Notes under the pieces: generated by a model
What the model was told of the DNA's origin: nothing
The model's database searches: none
The model's input: the letters and a program-made list of their open reading frames with translations, nothing else
Translations under genes and position numbers: made by a program
In this document: positions 20,774 through 30,673 of the stretch, in pieces
How positions within the stretch are numbered: the first letter of the stretch is position 1
Layout of the letters: every line of letters begins with the position of its first letter
NCBI RefSeq assembly: GCF_021728395.1
Contig: NZ_JAKKCM010000015.1
Span: forward strand, 37,504 to 101,503
Origin: Vibrio sp. J1-1
Lineage (GTDB): Bacteria > Pseudomonadota > Gammaproteobacteria > Enterobacterales > Vibrionaceae
Direction of reading: 5' to 3'
Length of the DNA stretch: 64,000 nt

Positions 20774-20842
20774 ATGACCAAAACTAAAGAAAAACGCAAA
20801 GTTGTTTGCTTAGTTCAGGGTTATGGAGTTGGAAGGAGTTAG
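20774..20842 (+). CDS. Possible 22-residue small protein
   Basis: An ATG at 20774 follows a near-consensus ribosome site CGGAGGGA at a three-base spacing and opens a 22-codon frame ending at TAG 20840-20842. The peptide begins MTKTKEKRKVVC and is basic. It lies in the 241-base gap between mgtE and ptsO, whose coding strands are both minus. I do not recognise it, and the upstream sequence shows no firm promoter. It may be a real small protein or chance; the good ribosome site is the only evidence. Confidence 0.25.
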   Translation: MTKTKEKRKVVCLVQGYGVGRS

Positions 20843-20878
20843 CTTAAAGTTATTGATTATATTGCATAAAAAAGTGAA

Positions 20879-21154
20879 TCACTCACCTTCATCAAATTTA
20901 TCTTCAATGAGCAGACACACCGCATCAAGCGCTTGTTCTGCTTGGTCTCCAGCAGCATGAATTGTGACGTATTGACCTTGAGCCGACTCAAGCATAAGAA
21001 GTCCCATCACACTATCAGCTGTGGCGGTAATGTCTTCTTCGTTATCAATGGTGATGACGGCTTCAAAACTTTGTGCCAGCTCCACTAATTTTACTGCAGC
21101 ACGCGCATGTAGGCCGAGACGATTTTGGATCAATACTTTGCGACTTAATTCCAC
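20879..21154 (-). CDS. ptsO: Nitrogen-PTS phosphocarrier NPr
   Basis: NPr takes phosphate from EINtr (PtsP) and gives it to EIIANtr (PtsN). The 91-residue protein has the HPr active-site motif GLHARAA with the phospho-accepting His at residue 16 and a second HPr landmark, SVMGLLML. The stop of rapZ lies two bases before it, so it ends the rpoN-hpf-ptsN-rapZ-ptsO run, the same order as in E. coli. Confidence 0.96.
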   Translation of the reverse strand: MELSRKVLIQNRLGLHARAAVKLVELAQSFEAVITIDNEEDITATADSVMGLLMLESAQGQYVTIHAAGDQAEQALDAVCLLIEDKFDEGE

Positions 21155-21156
21155 CG

Positions 21157-22020
21157 TTACTCCTTAGCACTTTTTTCTAGTGAGGTATGACGAATCTGTA
21201 CTTTGTGTCCCTTCTTAGCGAAGTACTCACCTATTTTTTGTGTCAGGTACACCGAGCGGTGTTTACCGCCAGTACAACCTATGGCTACAGTGAGGTAGCT
21301 ACGGTTGTTTTTCTCGAGCATCGGGAGCCAGTTCTCGATAAAGTTTTCAATTTGCAGCTTCAGTTCGATAACGGATTGGTGCTGTTCTAAAAACACGGCA
21401 ACAGGAGCATCTAGTCCCGTAAATGGGCGCAATCCTGGCTCCCAGTGTGGATTAGGTAAAAATCGCACATCAAAGACATAGTCGGCATCGGAAGGTAGGC
21501 CGTATTTGAAACCAAATGATTCAAATACCATCACCAGTCCTTTACTTTCGCGCGCGACAACTCGCATTCGAACCGTTTCACTCAAATCATGAAGCGACTG
21601 TCCACTACTGTTAAGAACCAAATCTGAATGGGTTTTGAGTGGCCTCAAAATCTCCTTTTCTCGTTCGATGGCTTGATCAAGCGAGAGAGATTCACTGCCA
21701 AGTGACAGGGGATGGATACGACGGGTTTCGCTGTAGCGCTTAAGTAATGTTTCCTTATCGGCATCTAAGAATAGCATGGTCACGTCTAACTCTTGTTTGA
21801 GCCTTTCCAGTGTTCTGGTGAATTCTTTGATCTTTTTAGGAATGTTGCGAATATCGATACTCACCGCAACGTTCTGTTTGCTATCAGCAACGGACTGAAC
21901 AAATGCGTCAAGCAAACTGACTGGCAAGTTATCAACACAGTAATAACCTGAATCTTCCAGTACACGCAGTGCAATACTCTTTCCTGCACCTGAATGCCCG
22001 CTAACAACGATTAGTCGCAT
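21157..22020 (-). CDS. rapZ: RNase adapter protein RapZ
   Basis: In E. coli, RapZ binds the small RNA GlmZ and hands it to RNase E, so linking glucosamine-6-phosphate level to GlmS synthesis. The 287-residue protein has Walker A GHSGAGKS at residues 7-14, the nucleotide-binding VDNLP, and the C-terminal GCTGGKHRS motif used for sensing and RNA binding. It lies between ptsN and ptsO with short gaps (15 and 2 bases). Confidence 0.96.
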   Translation of the reverse strand: MRLIVVSGHSGAGKSIALRVLEDSGYYCVDNLPVSLLDAFVQSVADSKQNVAVSIDIRNIPKKIKEFTRTLERLKQELDVTMLFLDADKETLLKRYSETRRIHPLSLGSESLSLDQAIEREKEILRPLKTHSDLVLNSSGQSLHDLSETVRMRVVARESKGLVMVFESFGFKYGLPSDADYVFDVRFLPNPHWEPGLRPFTGLDAPVAVFLEQHQSVIELKLQIENFIENWLPMLEKNNRSYLTVAIGCTGGKHRSVYLTQKIGEYFAKKGHKVQIRHTSLEKSAKE

Positions 22021-22035
22021 GGTTAGTTGTCCTGC

Positions 22036-22482
22036 TTATTGGTGAATCATGATGTCGTAGAGTTCTTGATCACTTTGAGCATTACGCAATAATTTGAGTA
22101 CTTGCTTGTCGCTCAGACGCTCTGCCATAGAGGATAGGGTCTTGAGGTGCTCTTTGCACTGTTCTTCTGGTACAAGGAGTGCAAAAAGTAAATCGACAGG
22201 ACGATTATCAATCGCATCAAATTCAATCGCTTCATCACATTGTAGAAGCACAGCAACGGCTTTATCGCTTGATTGCATTCTTGCGTGCGGGATAGCAATA
22301 CCGTTTCCGATACCAGTACTGCCCATTTTCTCTCTGTTGAGCATGCACTCGAACAGCTCGGTAGAATCTTGGCCGGTATGATCGGCTACAATACGGCTGA
22401 TCATCTCAAGGGCTCGTTTTTTACTTGTACAGTGGACTGCACTTTTCGTGCAGTCCAATGACAGTATTTCGCTCAGTTGCAT
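22036..22482 (-). CDS. ptsN: Nitrogen-PTS EIIA component PtsN
   Basis: PtsN (EIIANtr) is a regulatory phosphoprotein that controls potassium uptake and other targets according to its phosphorylation state. The 148-residue protein has the active-site histidine in GIAIPHARM and family stretches REKMGSTGIGNG and DLLFALLVPE. It is not joined to any EIIB or EIIC domain, as expected of the nitrogen branch. It lies two bases from hpf. Confidence 0.96.
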   Translation of the reverse strand: MQLSEILSLDCTKSAVHCTSKKRALEMISRIVADHTGQDSTELFECMLNREKMGSTGIGNGIAIPHARMQSSDKAVAVLLQCDEAIEFDAIDNRPVDLLFALLVPEEQCKEHLKTLSSMAERLSDKQVLKLLRNAQSDQELYDIMIHQ

Positions 22483-22484
22483 GA

Positions 22485-22772
22485 TTAATGACTGTGTAGT
22501 TTTTCTTTGTGCTTGTTAAGTTGGCGAACCAGTTTATCTACCAGCGAATCGATCGCGGCATACATATTCTCGTCATCAGATGACGCATGGATTTCACCTT
22601 GATTTACGTGGAGCGTAGCTTCCGCGATTTGAGTTAATTTTTCAACTTTTAGTACAACGTGGACCTGATTTATATGGTCGAAGAATCTTTCGAGCTTCTG
22701 AAACTTAGTTTGAACATAGTCTTGCATTGAATCGGTAAGATCAACGTGATGGCCTTGAATATTGATTTGCAT
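22485..22772 (-). CDS. hpf: Ribosome hibernation-promoting factor (short HPF)
   Basis: HPF binds the 30S decoding centre in stationary phase and helps form inactive 100S ribosome dimers. The 95-residue length and the pattern MQINIQGHHVDLTDSM, followed by KLERFFDHI and ASSDDENMYAAIDSLVDKL, fit the short HPF/YhbH form. There is no C-terminal dimerisation extension as in long HPF. It lies 23 bases downstream of rpoN, as in enterobacteria. Confidence 0.96.
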   Translation of the reverse strand: MQINIQGHHVDLTDSMQDYVQTKFQKLERFFDHINQVHVVLKVEKLTQIAEATLHVNQGEIHASSDDENMYAAIDSLVDKLVRQLNKHKEKLHSH

Positions 22773-22795
22773 AGACTTTCCTTTTCAGTTAGTGC

Positions 22796-24268
22796 CTAAA
22801 GTAGGCGTTTACGCTGACTTGAAGGGGCGATACCCAAGGATTCTCGATATTTTGCTATCGTACGTCTCGCGACCTGAATCCCTTGGTCAGCCAGAAGAGT
22901 AGCAATCTTACTGTCACTAAGCGGTTTTGCAGTATTCTCTGCCGCGACCAGTTTCTTAATGAGTGCACGAATTGCCGTTGACGAACATTCTCCACCATTA
23001 TCTGTACTAACATGGCTGGAGAAGAAGTACTTCAATTCAAAAATACCACGTGGTGTATGCATGAATTTTTGTGTTGTAACACGAGAAATTGTGGATTCAT
23101 GCATTTCGACCGCCAAGGCTACATCATTTAATACCATCGGCTTCATGGCTTCTTCACCATACTCGAAGAAATCTTGCTGATGTTCAACAATACATCTTGC
23201 AACTTTGAGTAGCGTCTCGTTTCTACTCTCTAAGCTCTTAATTAGCCACTTTGCCTCTTGCAAATTGCTACGAATGTACTGGCTATCTGCACTATTGCCT
23301 TTTCCGAGTTGGGCGTACTGTTGATTTACTTTTAGTTTTGGAATGCTATCTGGGTTAATGGAGACCATCCATTTCCCATTATCTTTAAATACGGATACGT
23401 CAGGAATAACGTATTCGGTGTCATCAGGGGTGATCCGGCTTCCCGGGCGAGGATCCAGTTGCTGAATGAGCTTCAGAACTTCACGCAGATCCGCTTCTTT
23501 TAGTTTGGTCTCTTTGATAACCAGTTTGTAATCACGATTACCGAGATGATCGATGTGATCGGTCAGAATCATTCTGGCTTCTTCAAGCCATGGCGTATCT
23601 TCAGGGAAGGTCACTAGCTGAAGTAACAGGCACTCTTGTAGATTTCGCGATGCAACACCTAGAGGATCGAACTGTTGAACACGCTTACGTACCGCTTCTA
23701 CTTCATCAAGCTCAATATCTTCGTTATCGAAGCTTTCATGAATCTCTTCTGGAGAGAGGGTTAAGTAACCGTATTCGTCAACGGCATCAATAATGGCCAT
23801 CGCGATGGTGCGGTCGGTTTCGCTAAAAGGCGTTAAATCCAACTGCCACATCAGGTAGTCGTACAGTGACTCGGTGGTTTCACCTTGATATACCGGCATA
23901 TCATCATCCAGAGCAAGCCCTGTACTGCCAGTATTCGCACTGTAAACATCATCCCAAGTGGTGTCGATTTCAAGCTCTGAGCTGATTTCAGACTTTTCAA
24001 TTACATCGGAACTGTCTGGAACGTCAATTTCTGTAGGTTCGTTAGCGCTGTTGCTATTTTCAGATGCATCCAGATCTGATTTATCTTCACCGTTAGCTAG
24101 AGGCTCATCTTGGCCATCTTCAACTTCCAGTAATGGGTTTGAATCCAAAGCTTCCTGAATTTCTTGTTGAAGGTCGAGGGTCGACAACTGCAATAAACGT
24201 ATCGCTTGTTGCAGCTGAGGTGTCATGGCTAACTGCTGACCTAGCTTTAATTGTAATGAAGGTTTCAT
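22796..24268 (-). CDS. rpoN: RNA polymerase sigma-54 factor RpoN
   Basis: RpoN directs RNA polymerase to -24/-12 promoters and in vibrios controls flagella, nitrogen use and quorum-sensing small RNAs. The 490-residue protein has the Gln- and Leu-rich activator-interacting region I ([21 protein letters not shown]), an acidic region II (about 50-110, many D and E), the core-binding region, and the C-terminal RpoN box [10 protein letters not shown] (about 466-475). The length is normal. Confidence 0.97.
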   Translation of the reverse strand: MKPSLQLKLGQQLAMTPQLQQAIRLLQLSTLDLQQEIQEALDSNPLLEVEDGQDEPLANGEDKSDLDASENSNSANEPTEIDVPDSSDVIEKSEISSELEIDTTWDDVYSANTGSTGLALDDDMPVYQGETTESLYDYLMWQLDLTPFSETDRTIAMAIIDAVDEYGYLTLSPEEIHESFDNEDIELDEVEAVRKRVQQFDPLGVASRNLQECLLLQLVTFPEDTPWLEEARMILTDHIDHLGNRDYKLVIKETKLKEADLREVLKLIQQLDPRPGSRITPDDTEYVIPDVSVFKDNGKWMVSINPDSIPKLKVNQQYAQLGKGNSADSQYIRSNLQEAKWLIKSLESRNETLLKVARCIVEHQQDFFEYGEEAMKPMVLNDVALAVEMHESTISRVTTQKFMHTPRGIFELKYFFSSHVSTDNGGECSSTAIRALIKKLVAAENTAKPLSDSKIATLLADQGIQVARRTIAKYRESLGIAPSSQRKRLL

Positions 24269-24318
24269 TCAGTGTTACTTACCTTGTAATGCTCAGAATC
24301 TTACCGTTCCTAATATAA

Positions 24319-25044
24319 TCATAGACGGAATTGTTCGCCGAGATAAACTTGTTTCACCTGTTCATTGTTGAGAACTTCATCCGGAGTTCCCGATGCAATT
24401 AGGTGTCCTTGGCTTACGATATAGGCTTTTTCACATACGTCTAGTGTTTCGCGTACGTTATGGTCGGTGATAAGTACACCAAGACCTCTATCGCGCAGGT
24501 GTTCAATAATTTTTTTGATATCGCCAACCGAAATAGGGTCAACACCAGCAAAAGGTTCGTCCAATAAAATAAACTGCGGATTTGCTGCTAAAGCGCGTGC
24601 AATTTCAACCCTACGACGTTCACCACCCGATAGTGCCATGCCCGCACTGGCTCGGATGTGTTGTATGTGGAATTCTTCCAACAAATCTTCTAACTTATCC
24701 TGGCGTTCTTCTCTGGTCATTTCCTGACGGGTTTCCAGAACAGCCATAATGTTGTCTTCAACAGACAGCTTGCGAAAAATGGATGCTTCCTGTGGAAGAT
24801 AGCCAATACCAAGACGAGAACGACTGTGCATTGGCAAGATGCTGATGTCTTGGTTATCGATGGTGATGACGCCCTCATCACGAGGTACTAATCCGACAAT
24901 CATATAGAAGGATGTCGTTTTTCCTGCACCGTTAGGACCTAGTAGGCCGACAATCTGACCAGATTCCACTTCTAAGCTGACATCGGTAACAACCTTGCGC
25001 TTTTTGTAGCTTTTCGCCAGGTTCTTCGCACTCAGTACCGCCAT
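24319..25044 (-). CDS. lptB: Lipopolysaccharide export ATPase LptB
   Basis: LptB is the cytoplasmic ATPase dimer of the LptB2FGC extractor that drives LPS from the inner membrane onto the Lpt bridge. The 241-residue protein shows Walker [14 protein letters not shown], the Q-loop LPQEAS, the ABC signature [15 protein letters not shown], Walker [11 protein letters not shown] and the switch His in LITDHNV. It is one base from lptA. Its membrane partners lptF and lptG are at 47058-49232. Confidence 0.97.
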   Translation of the reverse strand: MAVLSAKNLAKSYKKRKVVTDVSLEVESGQIVGLLGPNGAGKTTSFYMIVGLVPRDEGVITIDNQDISILPMHSRSRLGIGYLPQEASIFRKLSVEDNIMAVLETRQEMTREERQDKLEDLLEEFHIQHIRASAGMALSGGERRRVEIARALAANPQFILLDEPFAGVDPISVGDIKKIIEHLRDRGLGVLITDHNVRETLDVCEKAYIVSQGHLIASGTPDEVLNNEQVKQVYLGEQFRL

Positions 25045-25045
25045 A

Positions 25046-25540
25046 TTATTTCTCTAGCTGATTAGGTTGCAAAATAGTCGTGACGCGCTCGTTTTCAGAG
25101 CTGTCTGCCACCAGTTTTTGTTGACCGATTTGGTAACGGATAGTGGAGCCCTTTATGGTGTTACCGTCTTGGGCTAGCTGAGCGTGACCTTTCATGGTTA
25201 ATTCGTCAGTCGATATGCGGTAATCCAGCTCTGTCGCTTGACCACTCAATGTTTTACCGTCGTCCATCAGCTGTGAGAACGTCGCTGGTTGGCCAAATGC
25301 CTGAATTTGATTAATCGTTTCTGTTTTAGGATCGCGAGTCACTACGATCTTATCAGCATCGATATTGATGCTACCTTGCTTAAGAGATACATCACCACTG
25401 AAAATTACCTGGTTACTCTTCATGTCCACCTGTTGGGTGTCAGAGTTTATGTAAACCGGCTGCTGAGTATCCGACTTAAGTGCCAGCGCATGAGGCGCTG
25501 CCAAAATCAGGGCTAGTAGGCTAAGGTGTAACGGTTTCAT
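25046..25540 (-). CDS. lptA: Lipopolysaccharide transport periplasmic protein LptA
   Basis: LptA forms the periplasmic filament that links LptC to LptD. The 164-residue protein begins with a signal peptide (about residues 1-20, cut after ALA) and continues with the OstA-type beta-jellyroll: [24 protein letters not shown] and the repeated strand motif [13 protein letters not shown]. Its start overlaps the end of lptC by 20 bases, suggesting translational coupling. Confidence 0.95.
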   Translation of the reverse strand: MKPLHLSLLALILAAPHALALKSDTQQPVYINSDTQQVDMKSNQVIFSGDVSLKQGSINIDADKIVVTRDPKTETINQIQAFGQPATFSQLMDDGKTLSGQATELDYRISTDELTMKGHAQLAQDGNTIKGSTIRYQIGQQKLVADSSENERVTTILQPNQLEK

Positions 25541-26084
25541 ATCGACCTTGAACGTTATCTGTCAGAGTCGCAGTATGCTGTTTCAGGTTCCCTTGCATTG
25601 CGCCTCCTATAGTTTCAAATTGTGGTCCAACCAACATCACTTGTTGGTCAGCTTTAAAATCACGATTAGTTAGGTTAATCACCAGCTTATCTGTTGCCAT
25701 GGTATCAAAACTTGCCCCTTCTAATAGGTTTTGCATTAATACTTTGTCATATAAGGTCAGCGTTTGGTTTTCATCTAACACAGCTCTTGTAGCTGTTACC
25801 TTCCACTCAACGACACTACCTTCACGGTAAACCATTAATGTCGGGTTGTTAAAAATTGTTTCTCCACTCTTAGCATAATAATCTAAGTCAGAGGAGCGAA
25901 TGATGTAACTGCGAACACCATTTTCACCATAGGTGATATTTTCCAGTCCAGTGCCACTGAACATGGGCAGTTCAGTATCTGGTGCGACTTGAATCGTATC
26001 TGTGCTTTTTGGTGTCACTATATAGTAAGCACACCATGCAATAACGAAAATCAAGAGCAAATAAATAAGGCGAGTAAAACTCAT
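25521..26084 (-). CDS. lptC: Lipopolysaccharide export protein LptC
   Basis: LptC is a bitopic inner-membrane protein that receives LPS from LptB2FG and passes it to LptA. The 187-residue protein has an N-terminal anchor (about 5-23) and a periplasmic jellyroll with DYYAKSGETIFNNPTL and VLMQNL motifs. Upstream, kdsD ends only 77 bases away; the kdsC gene that usually stands here is not present. Confidence 0.93.
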   Translation of the reverse strand: MSFTRLIYLLLIFVIAWCAYYIVTPKSTDTIQVAPDTELPMFSGTGLENITYGENGVRSYIIRSSDLDYYAKSGETIFNNPTLMVYREGSVVEWKVTATRAVLDENQTLTLYDKVLMQNLLEGASFDTMATDKLVINLTNRDFKADQQVMLVGPQFETIGGAMQGNLKQHTATLTDNVQGRYETVTP

Positions 26085-26161
26085 AAATTAGAGGCCTATC
26101 TTCTAGCTCAGTACGTCCCTGACTATTGCCTTAACCTGTGTGATAAGTGGTTGCGATGAGT

Positions 26162-27133
26162 TTACATCACACCCGCTTTTAGTAAATCATGCATGTTCAG
26201 TGCACCAACAACTTTACCGTTATTACATAAAATCAGCGCGTTGATATTTTTGTTTTGCATGAGATTTAATCCTTCAACCGCCAGCATGTCTGGATGTGCT
26301 GTTGTTGGGCTTTGTGTCATCACCTCGCCAATGGCGGTCGTATGAATATCAATACGTTTATCTAAAGTTCTACGTAAGTCACCGTCAGTGAATATACCAA
26401 GCATAGCATCGTGCTCATCTACAATGGCGGTCATACCCAGTCCTTTTTCAGAAATCTCCAGAAGTGCGTCGCGAATCAGCGAGTCAGGAGAGACTTTCGG
26501 CAGAGCATTACCAAAATGCATGATATCAGACAATTTAAGAAGCAGTTTTCTTCCTAATGCGCCACCAGGGTGTGAAAGCGCAAAGTCTTCCGCAGAAAAC
26601 CCACGAGCCTGAAGCAGCGCGACCGCTAAGGCATCCCCCATGACTAACGTTGCCGTTGTACTACTGGTTGGTGCTAAACCAAGCGGGCAGGCTTCTTGTG
26701 GAACCGTGATCTGTAAGTGCAAATCTGAAAGTTGCGCCATGTTCGATTCTGGCTTACCTGTCATGCTGATGATCTTGATGTTCAATCGTTTCAATACAGG
26801 AAACAGAGACAAGATCTCATGAGACTCGCCAGAGTTTGAAATGGCAATCACAATGTCTCCAGCGCTGATCATACCCAAGTCACCGTGCGAAGCTTCTCCT
26901 GGATGAACAAAAAACGCCGATGTCCCGGTGCTGGCTAACGTTGCAGCAATCTTATTTCCAATATGGCCTGATTTACCCATGCCCATGATGACAACTTTTC
27001 CGCTATTGGAAAGTATCATTTCGCAAGCTTGTTCGAATTGGTCATCAAAGTATTTATCCAGCTCTTGCAGAGCGGCAACTTCAATATCAAGAACTTGCTT
27101 TGCAGCAGCGCGAAAATCAAATTGACGGGACAT
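26162..27133 (-). CDS. kdsD: D-arabinose 5-phosphate isomerase KdsD
   Basis: KdsD turns ribulose 5-phosphate into arabinose 5-phosphate, the first step towards Kdo of the LPS core. The 323-residue protein has an N-terminal SIS domain (about 35-185; GMGKSGHIGNKIAATLASTG, HPGEASHGDLGM) and two CBS domains (about 205-323; DIMHFG, GIFTDGDLRRTL). It lies between yrbG and lptC. Confidence 0.96.
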   Translation of the reverse strand: MSRQFDFRAAAKQVLDIEVAALQELDKYFDDQFEQACEMILSNSGKVVIMGMGKSGHIGNKIAATLASTGTSAFFVHPGEASHGDLGMISAGDIVIAISNSGESHEILSLFPVLKRLNIKIISMTGKPESNMAQLSDLHLQITVPQEACPLGLAPTSSTTATLVMGDALAVALLQARGFSAEDFALSHPGGALGRKLLLKLSDIMHFGNALPKVSPDSLIRDALLEISEKGLGMTAIVDEHDAMLGIFTDGDLRRTLDKRIDIHTTAIGEVMTQSPTTAHPDMLAVEGLNLMQNKNINALILCNNGKVVGALNMHDLLKAGVM

Positions 27134-27172
27134 ATCAGAGCTCCAATTTATGTCTACGAAAAGATAGTGTTA

Positions 27173-28138
27173 TTAAGCGGCCATGTTCGCGAACAAATAA
27201 ACTTGGTAGCCAATGAAGCAAGTAAAAAGAACGGCACCTTCCACACGGTTAATGCTGCGTGATCTCCCCAAACACATTGCAACCAGCAATAAAGAGACGC
27301 CCAGCATGACCCAGAAGTCACGACCCATTGCGTACTCACTTAACATTGATGGATTGATGATGCCAGGAATGCCCATTACCGCGAGAATATTGAATACGTT
27401 CGAACCAATAATGTTGCCCACTGCCATGTCGTCCTCGCCTTTTAGTACTCCAGCAAGAGAAGCGGCAAGTTCTGGCAGACTAGTACCAATAGCGATGATG
27501 GTTAAGCCGATCACGAGATCGCTCATACCAAAATGTTTAGCAATGATAACCGCGTTATCAACCAAAATGTTCGCTGACACAGGTAGTAATACTAAACCAA
27601 GCACTACCCATATCGCGGCTTTTGAGTTGCTGACTCCTTCAGGGATTTCAGATTCCTGATCATCGAGGAAAGCGTCACCTGATTTTTTCTCTTTTCGGCT
27701 GATCTGCAACATCACAAATAAAAATGCACCGAATAGCACGAATAGAAGGGCACCTTCGTAAAAGCCGAGGTGATTATTCCAAAGTATCAGACCTGCGAGC
27801 AAAGTGACTGCTATCATCAAAGGCAGTTCGCGACGAATAACCCCAGAGCTGATCGACAGGGGCTTAATTAACGCGGTGATCCCCAGAATTAATGCAATAT
27901 TGGCAATGTTAGAACCCAGGACGTTACCGACAGCGGTGTCGGTCTTTCCATCCAGTGCAGCGGTGGCGGACACCATCATTTCAGGGGCTGAGGAGCCCAT
28001 AGCCAGGATTGTCATACCAATCACAAGAGGTGAAATGCCAACGTTGCGGGCTATGGCTGCAGAACCAAAAACAAGTTTATCTGCACTCCAGACAAGTAAA
28101 ACAAGACCGACAATAAGCAACGCTACGGCTTCGAGCAT
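27173..28138 (-). CDS. yrbG: Calcium/sodium antiporter YrbG
   Basis: YrbG belongs to the CaCA cation/Ca2+ exchanger family. The 321-residue protein has about ten membrane segments in two inverted halves, each with an alpha-repeat: GMTILAMGSSAPEMMVSATA in the first and GLTIIAIGTSLPELAAS in the second, with the acidic residues that bind cations. A hydrophilic loop with acidic residues (about 155-175) separates the halves. It opens the minus-strand lpt/rpoN cluster, as in E. coli. Confidence 0.94.
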   Translation of the reverse strand: MLEAVALLIVGLVLLVWSADKLVFGSAAIARNVGISPLVIGMTILAMGSSAPEMMVSATAALDGKTDTAVGNVLGSNIANIALILGITALIKPLSISSGVIRRELPLMIAVTLLAGLILWNNHLGFYEGALLFVLFGAFLFVMLQISRKEKKSGDAFLDDQESEIPEGVSNSKAAIWVVLGLVLLPVSANILVDNAVIIAKHFGMSDLVIGLTIIAIGTSLPELAASLAGVLKGEDDMAVGNIIGSNVFNILAVMGIPGIINPSMLSEYAMGRDFWVMLGVSLLLVAMCLGRSRSINRVEGAVLFTCFIGYQVYLFANMAA

Positions 28139-28595
28139 GATAATTCCTAACTATTAAATGAGAGTGATGAGTAACCGCTAATTTTGACCTTTTGCAGCGG
28201 AAAATGGAAGATAAACAACGAATAAATTAAAGGTTAGTGACGAAATTGTGTTTAATTTTCTTTCATCTAACCGCTACTGTTAAAGCAGTGATTCTGCATT
28301 AAGGTTTAAATATAGAGCCATAACTCTGTCATTGTTGATCAAGAATTGATTGAATTTGAGTGACTTTATTTAATCGAACAGTGCTTTTAATTCGCTGCTA
28401 ATGTGCTTATGATTGCAGCCTAATAAATGAACCGAAGCCGCTTTTTGCTTTTTAACCAACACTCTTGTGTACGAAGGTTGTCAATCATACGCCTTAACGT
28501 TGTGAGAGCACTATGGTTACAAATTAAAAACATTCGGACGTGAGTTGGCTTGATGATACAGCGAGTTCCAACGCTCCGATAGTAGAAGGGATGAT
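28139..28595. other. 457-base divergent region between yrbG and mlaF
   Basis: This is AT-rich sequence with no open frame I would support. It must contain the promoters for the divergent yrbG-kdsD-lpt and mla clusters, but I see no -35/-10 pair good enough to name, and no terminator. Confidence 0.45.
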
Positions 28596-29399
28596 ATGTC
28601 GAACAACGATTTAGTCACCGTTAACAATCTCACTTTTTCACGCGGAAATCGCACGATCTTTGATGGTATCGATCTGCACGTTCCTGAAGGTAAAGTGACC
28701 GCAATTATGGGGCCGTCGGGAATCGGTAAGACCACGCTGTTACGCTTGATCGGTGGTCAGTTGTATCCCGAACAAGGCGAGATCTGGTTCGATGGTGATA
28801 ACATTCCAACCCTGTCACGCAAAAAACTTTATCATGCTCGTAAGAAGATGAGCATGTTGTTCCAGTCTGGCGCTTTATTCACAGATTTGAATGTATTTGA
28901 TAACGTTGCTTTTCCTCTCCGTGAACATACCAATCTTTCGGAAGAGTTGATTCGTACAATGGTACTGCTCAAGCTGGAGGCGGTTGGCCTGCGCGGTGCG
29001 GCCCAGTTAATGCCAAGTGAACTCTCTGGCGGTATGGCACGTCGTGCAGCATTGGCCAGAGCGATTGCGCTCGACCCAGACTTGATCATGTATGACGAGC
29101 CATTTGTTGGACAAGACCCTATCACCATGGGCGTCTTGGTTGAGCTCATCAGCAATTTAAATCAGGCATTGGGCTTAACCTCTATTGTCGTTTCTCACGA
29201 TGTGCCGGAAGTGATGAGTATTGCCGATTGGGTTTATCTTATGGCGGATGGAAAAATCATCGCTTTTGGTACACCTGAAGACCTAAAACAGAACTCTGAT
29301 CCTCGTGTGCAGCAGTTTTTACAAGGCGATGCGGATGGCCCGGTGCCATTTCGCTTCCCTTCTCAAAGTATCGAAAAGGATTTATTTGATGGTCGATAA
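28596..29399 (+). CDS. mlaF: Phospholipid transport ATPase MlaF
   Basis: MlaF is the ATPase of the MlaFEDB complex, which moves phospholipids between outer and inner membrane and keeps the outer leaflet free of them. The 267-residue protein has Walker [11 protein letters not shown], the signature [14 protein letters not shown], Walker [12 protein letters not shown] and the switch His in VVSHDVPE. The last 11 bases overlap mlaE. Confidence 0.96.
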   Translation: MSNNDLVTVNNLTFSRGNRTIFDGIDLHVPEGKVTAIMGPSGIGKTTLLRLIGGQLYPEQGEIWFDGDNIPTLSRKKLYHARKKMSMLFQSGALFTDLNVFDNVAFPLREHTNLSEELIRTMVLLKLEAVGLRGAAQLMPSELSGGMARRAALARAIALDPDLIMYDEPFVGQDPITMGVLVELISNLNQALGLTSIVVSHDVPEVMSIADWVYLMADGKIIAFGTPEDLKQNSDPRVQQFLQGDADGPVPFRFPSQSIEKDLFDGR

Positions 29400-30180
29400 C
29401 TTTATTCATTTTGTCGCGTCATTAGGTAAACGCACATTAGCTATTTGTGAAGCTTTTGGCCGTGCAACGTTAATGTTGTTGGGGGCACTGTTAACCAAGC
29501 CTCAACCGAGTAAAGGGTTCCCTTTACTCATCAAACAGCTTTACTCCGTAGGTGTTCAGTCTCTTGCCATTATTGTCGTATCCGGCTTATTTATCGGTAT
29601 GGTATTGAGTCTGCAAGGCTATGTTGTTTTGGTGGATTACGGCGCAGAAGGTAGCCTTGGCCAGATGGTTGCACTTTCTTTGCTTCGTGAACTCGGGCCT
29701 GTGGTAACAGCTCTGCTGTTTGCTGGTCGTGCTGGGTCTGCCTTAACCGCAGAAATCGGTTTGATGAAAGCAACTGAGCAGTTGTCGAGCTTAGAGATGA
29801 TGGCGGTCGATCCACTGAAGCGAGTCATTGCACCGCGCTTTTGGGCCGGCGCTATCTCCATGCCTCTGCTTGCAATGATCTTCATGGCGGTTGGCATTTG
29901 GGGAGCTCAGCTTGTTGGTGTGGACTGGAAAGGTGTTGACCATGGCAGCTTTTGGTCGGCTATGCAGTCTTCAGTCGAGTTAGGGCAGGACATTGGCAAC
30001 AGTATGATCAAATGCTTTGCGTTTGCGATTACCGTTACTTGGATCGCTCTGTTTAATGGCTACGATGCGACTCCTACTTCGGAAGGAATCAGCCGAGCAA
30101 CTACACGCACTGTTGTGCATTCTTCTTTAGCAGTACTGGGGTTAGACTTTGTACTGACAGCATTGATGTTTGGGAATTAA
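29389..30180 (+). CDS. mlaE: Phospholipid transport permease MlaE
   Basis: MlaE is the membrane permease of the Mla complex. I start it at ATG 29389, preceded by AAAAGGA, which gives M-V-D-N-F and 263 residues (E. coli 260); upstream in-frame starts lie inside mlaF and would add a tail without family likeness. Typical stretches are [30 protein letters not shown] and GLMKATEQ. It has about five membrane segments. Confidence 0.95.
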   Translation: MVDNFIHFVASLGKRTLAICEAFGRATLMLLGALLTKPQPSKGFPLLIKQLYSVGVQSLAIIVVSGLFIGMVLSLQGYVVLVDYGAEGSLGQMVALSLLRELGPVVTALLFAGRAGSALTAEIGLMKATEQLSSLEMMAVDPLKRVIAPRFWAGAISMPLLAMIFMAVGIWGAQLVGVDWKGVDHGSFWSAMQSSVELGQDIGNSMIKCFAFAITVTWIALFNGYDATPTSEGISRATTRTVVHSSLAVLGLDFVLTALMFGN

Positions 30181-30182
30181 TC

Positions 30183-30671
30183 ATGCAACAAACACGTAAA
30201 ACAGAATTATGGGTTGGCAGCTTTGTATTAGCGGGAATTTGCGCGATTCTTGTGATGATTTTTCAAGTTGCTGACGTAAAAAGTATGGGCTCTGGTGATA
30301 CTTACACCCTCAAAGCCGAGTTTGATAATATTGGTAGTTTGAAAGTCCGCTCCCCAGTTAAGGTCGGTGGTGTCGTTATCGGTCGAGTAAGTAATATTAC
30401 ACTCAACCCAGATAACCTAGTGCCAGAAGTCAGCTTATCGATTAGTAGCCAATACAATCAGTTCCCTGAAACATCGAGTGTACAGATTCTGACATCAGGT
30501 CTGATTGGCGAACAATACATTGGCTTAGTACCTGGTTTCGTCTTTGATGACGAAGTGATGCTGGTCGATGGGGATACCATCGAAGACACTAAATCAGCTT
30601 TGGTACTTGAAGACTTAATTGGTCAGGTGCTTTACAGCGTGGGCGGCTCAGACGATTCAAGTAAGGAATAA
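30183..30671 (+). CDS. mlaD: Phospholipid-binding MCE protein MlaD
   Basis: MlaD is anchored in the inner membrane and forms a hexameric ring with a lipid channel. The 162-residue protein has an N-terminal anchor (about 9-29) and one MCE domain (about 40-117; FDNIGSLKVRSPVKVGGVVIGRV, ILTSGLIGEQYIGL). It lies two bases after mlaE. Confidence 0.96.
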   Translation: MQQTRKTELWVGSFVLAGICAILVMIFQVADVKSMGSGDTYTLKAEFDNIGSLKVRSPVKVGGVVIGRVSNITLNPDNLVPEVSLSISSQYNQFPETSSVQILTSGLIGEQYIGLVPGFVFDDEVMLVDGDTIEDTKSALVLEDLIGQVLYSVGGSDDSSKE

Positions 30672-30673
30672 CT

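Noticed and set aside
26085-26161. Possible kdsC fragment between kdsD and lptC
   Set aside because: One frame reads KAIVRDVLS before a stop, faintly like a KdsC C-terminus, but it is too short to support.
27213-27659. 148-codon plus-strand frame over yrbG
   Set aside because: It is the antisense of a membrane protein gene, and its Ser/Pro/Thr-rich composition is typical of antisense shadow frames.
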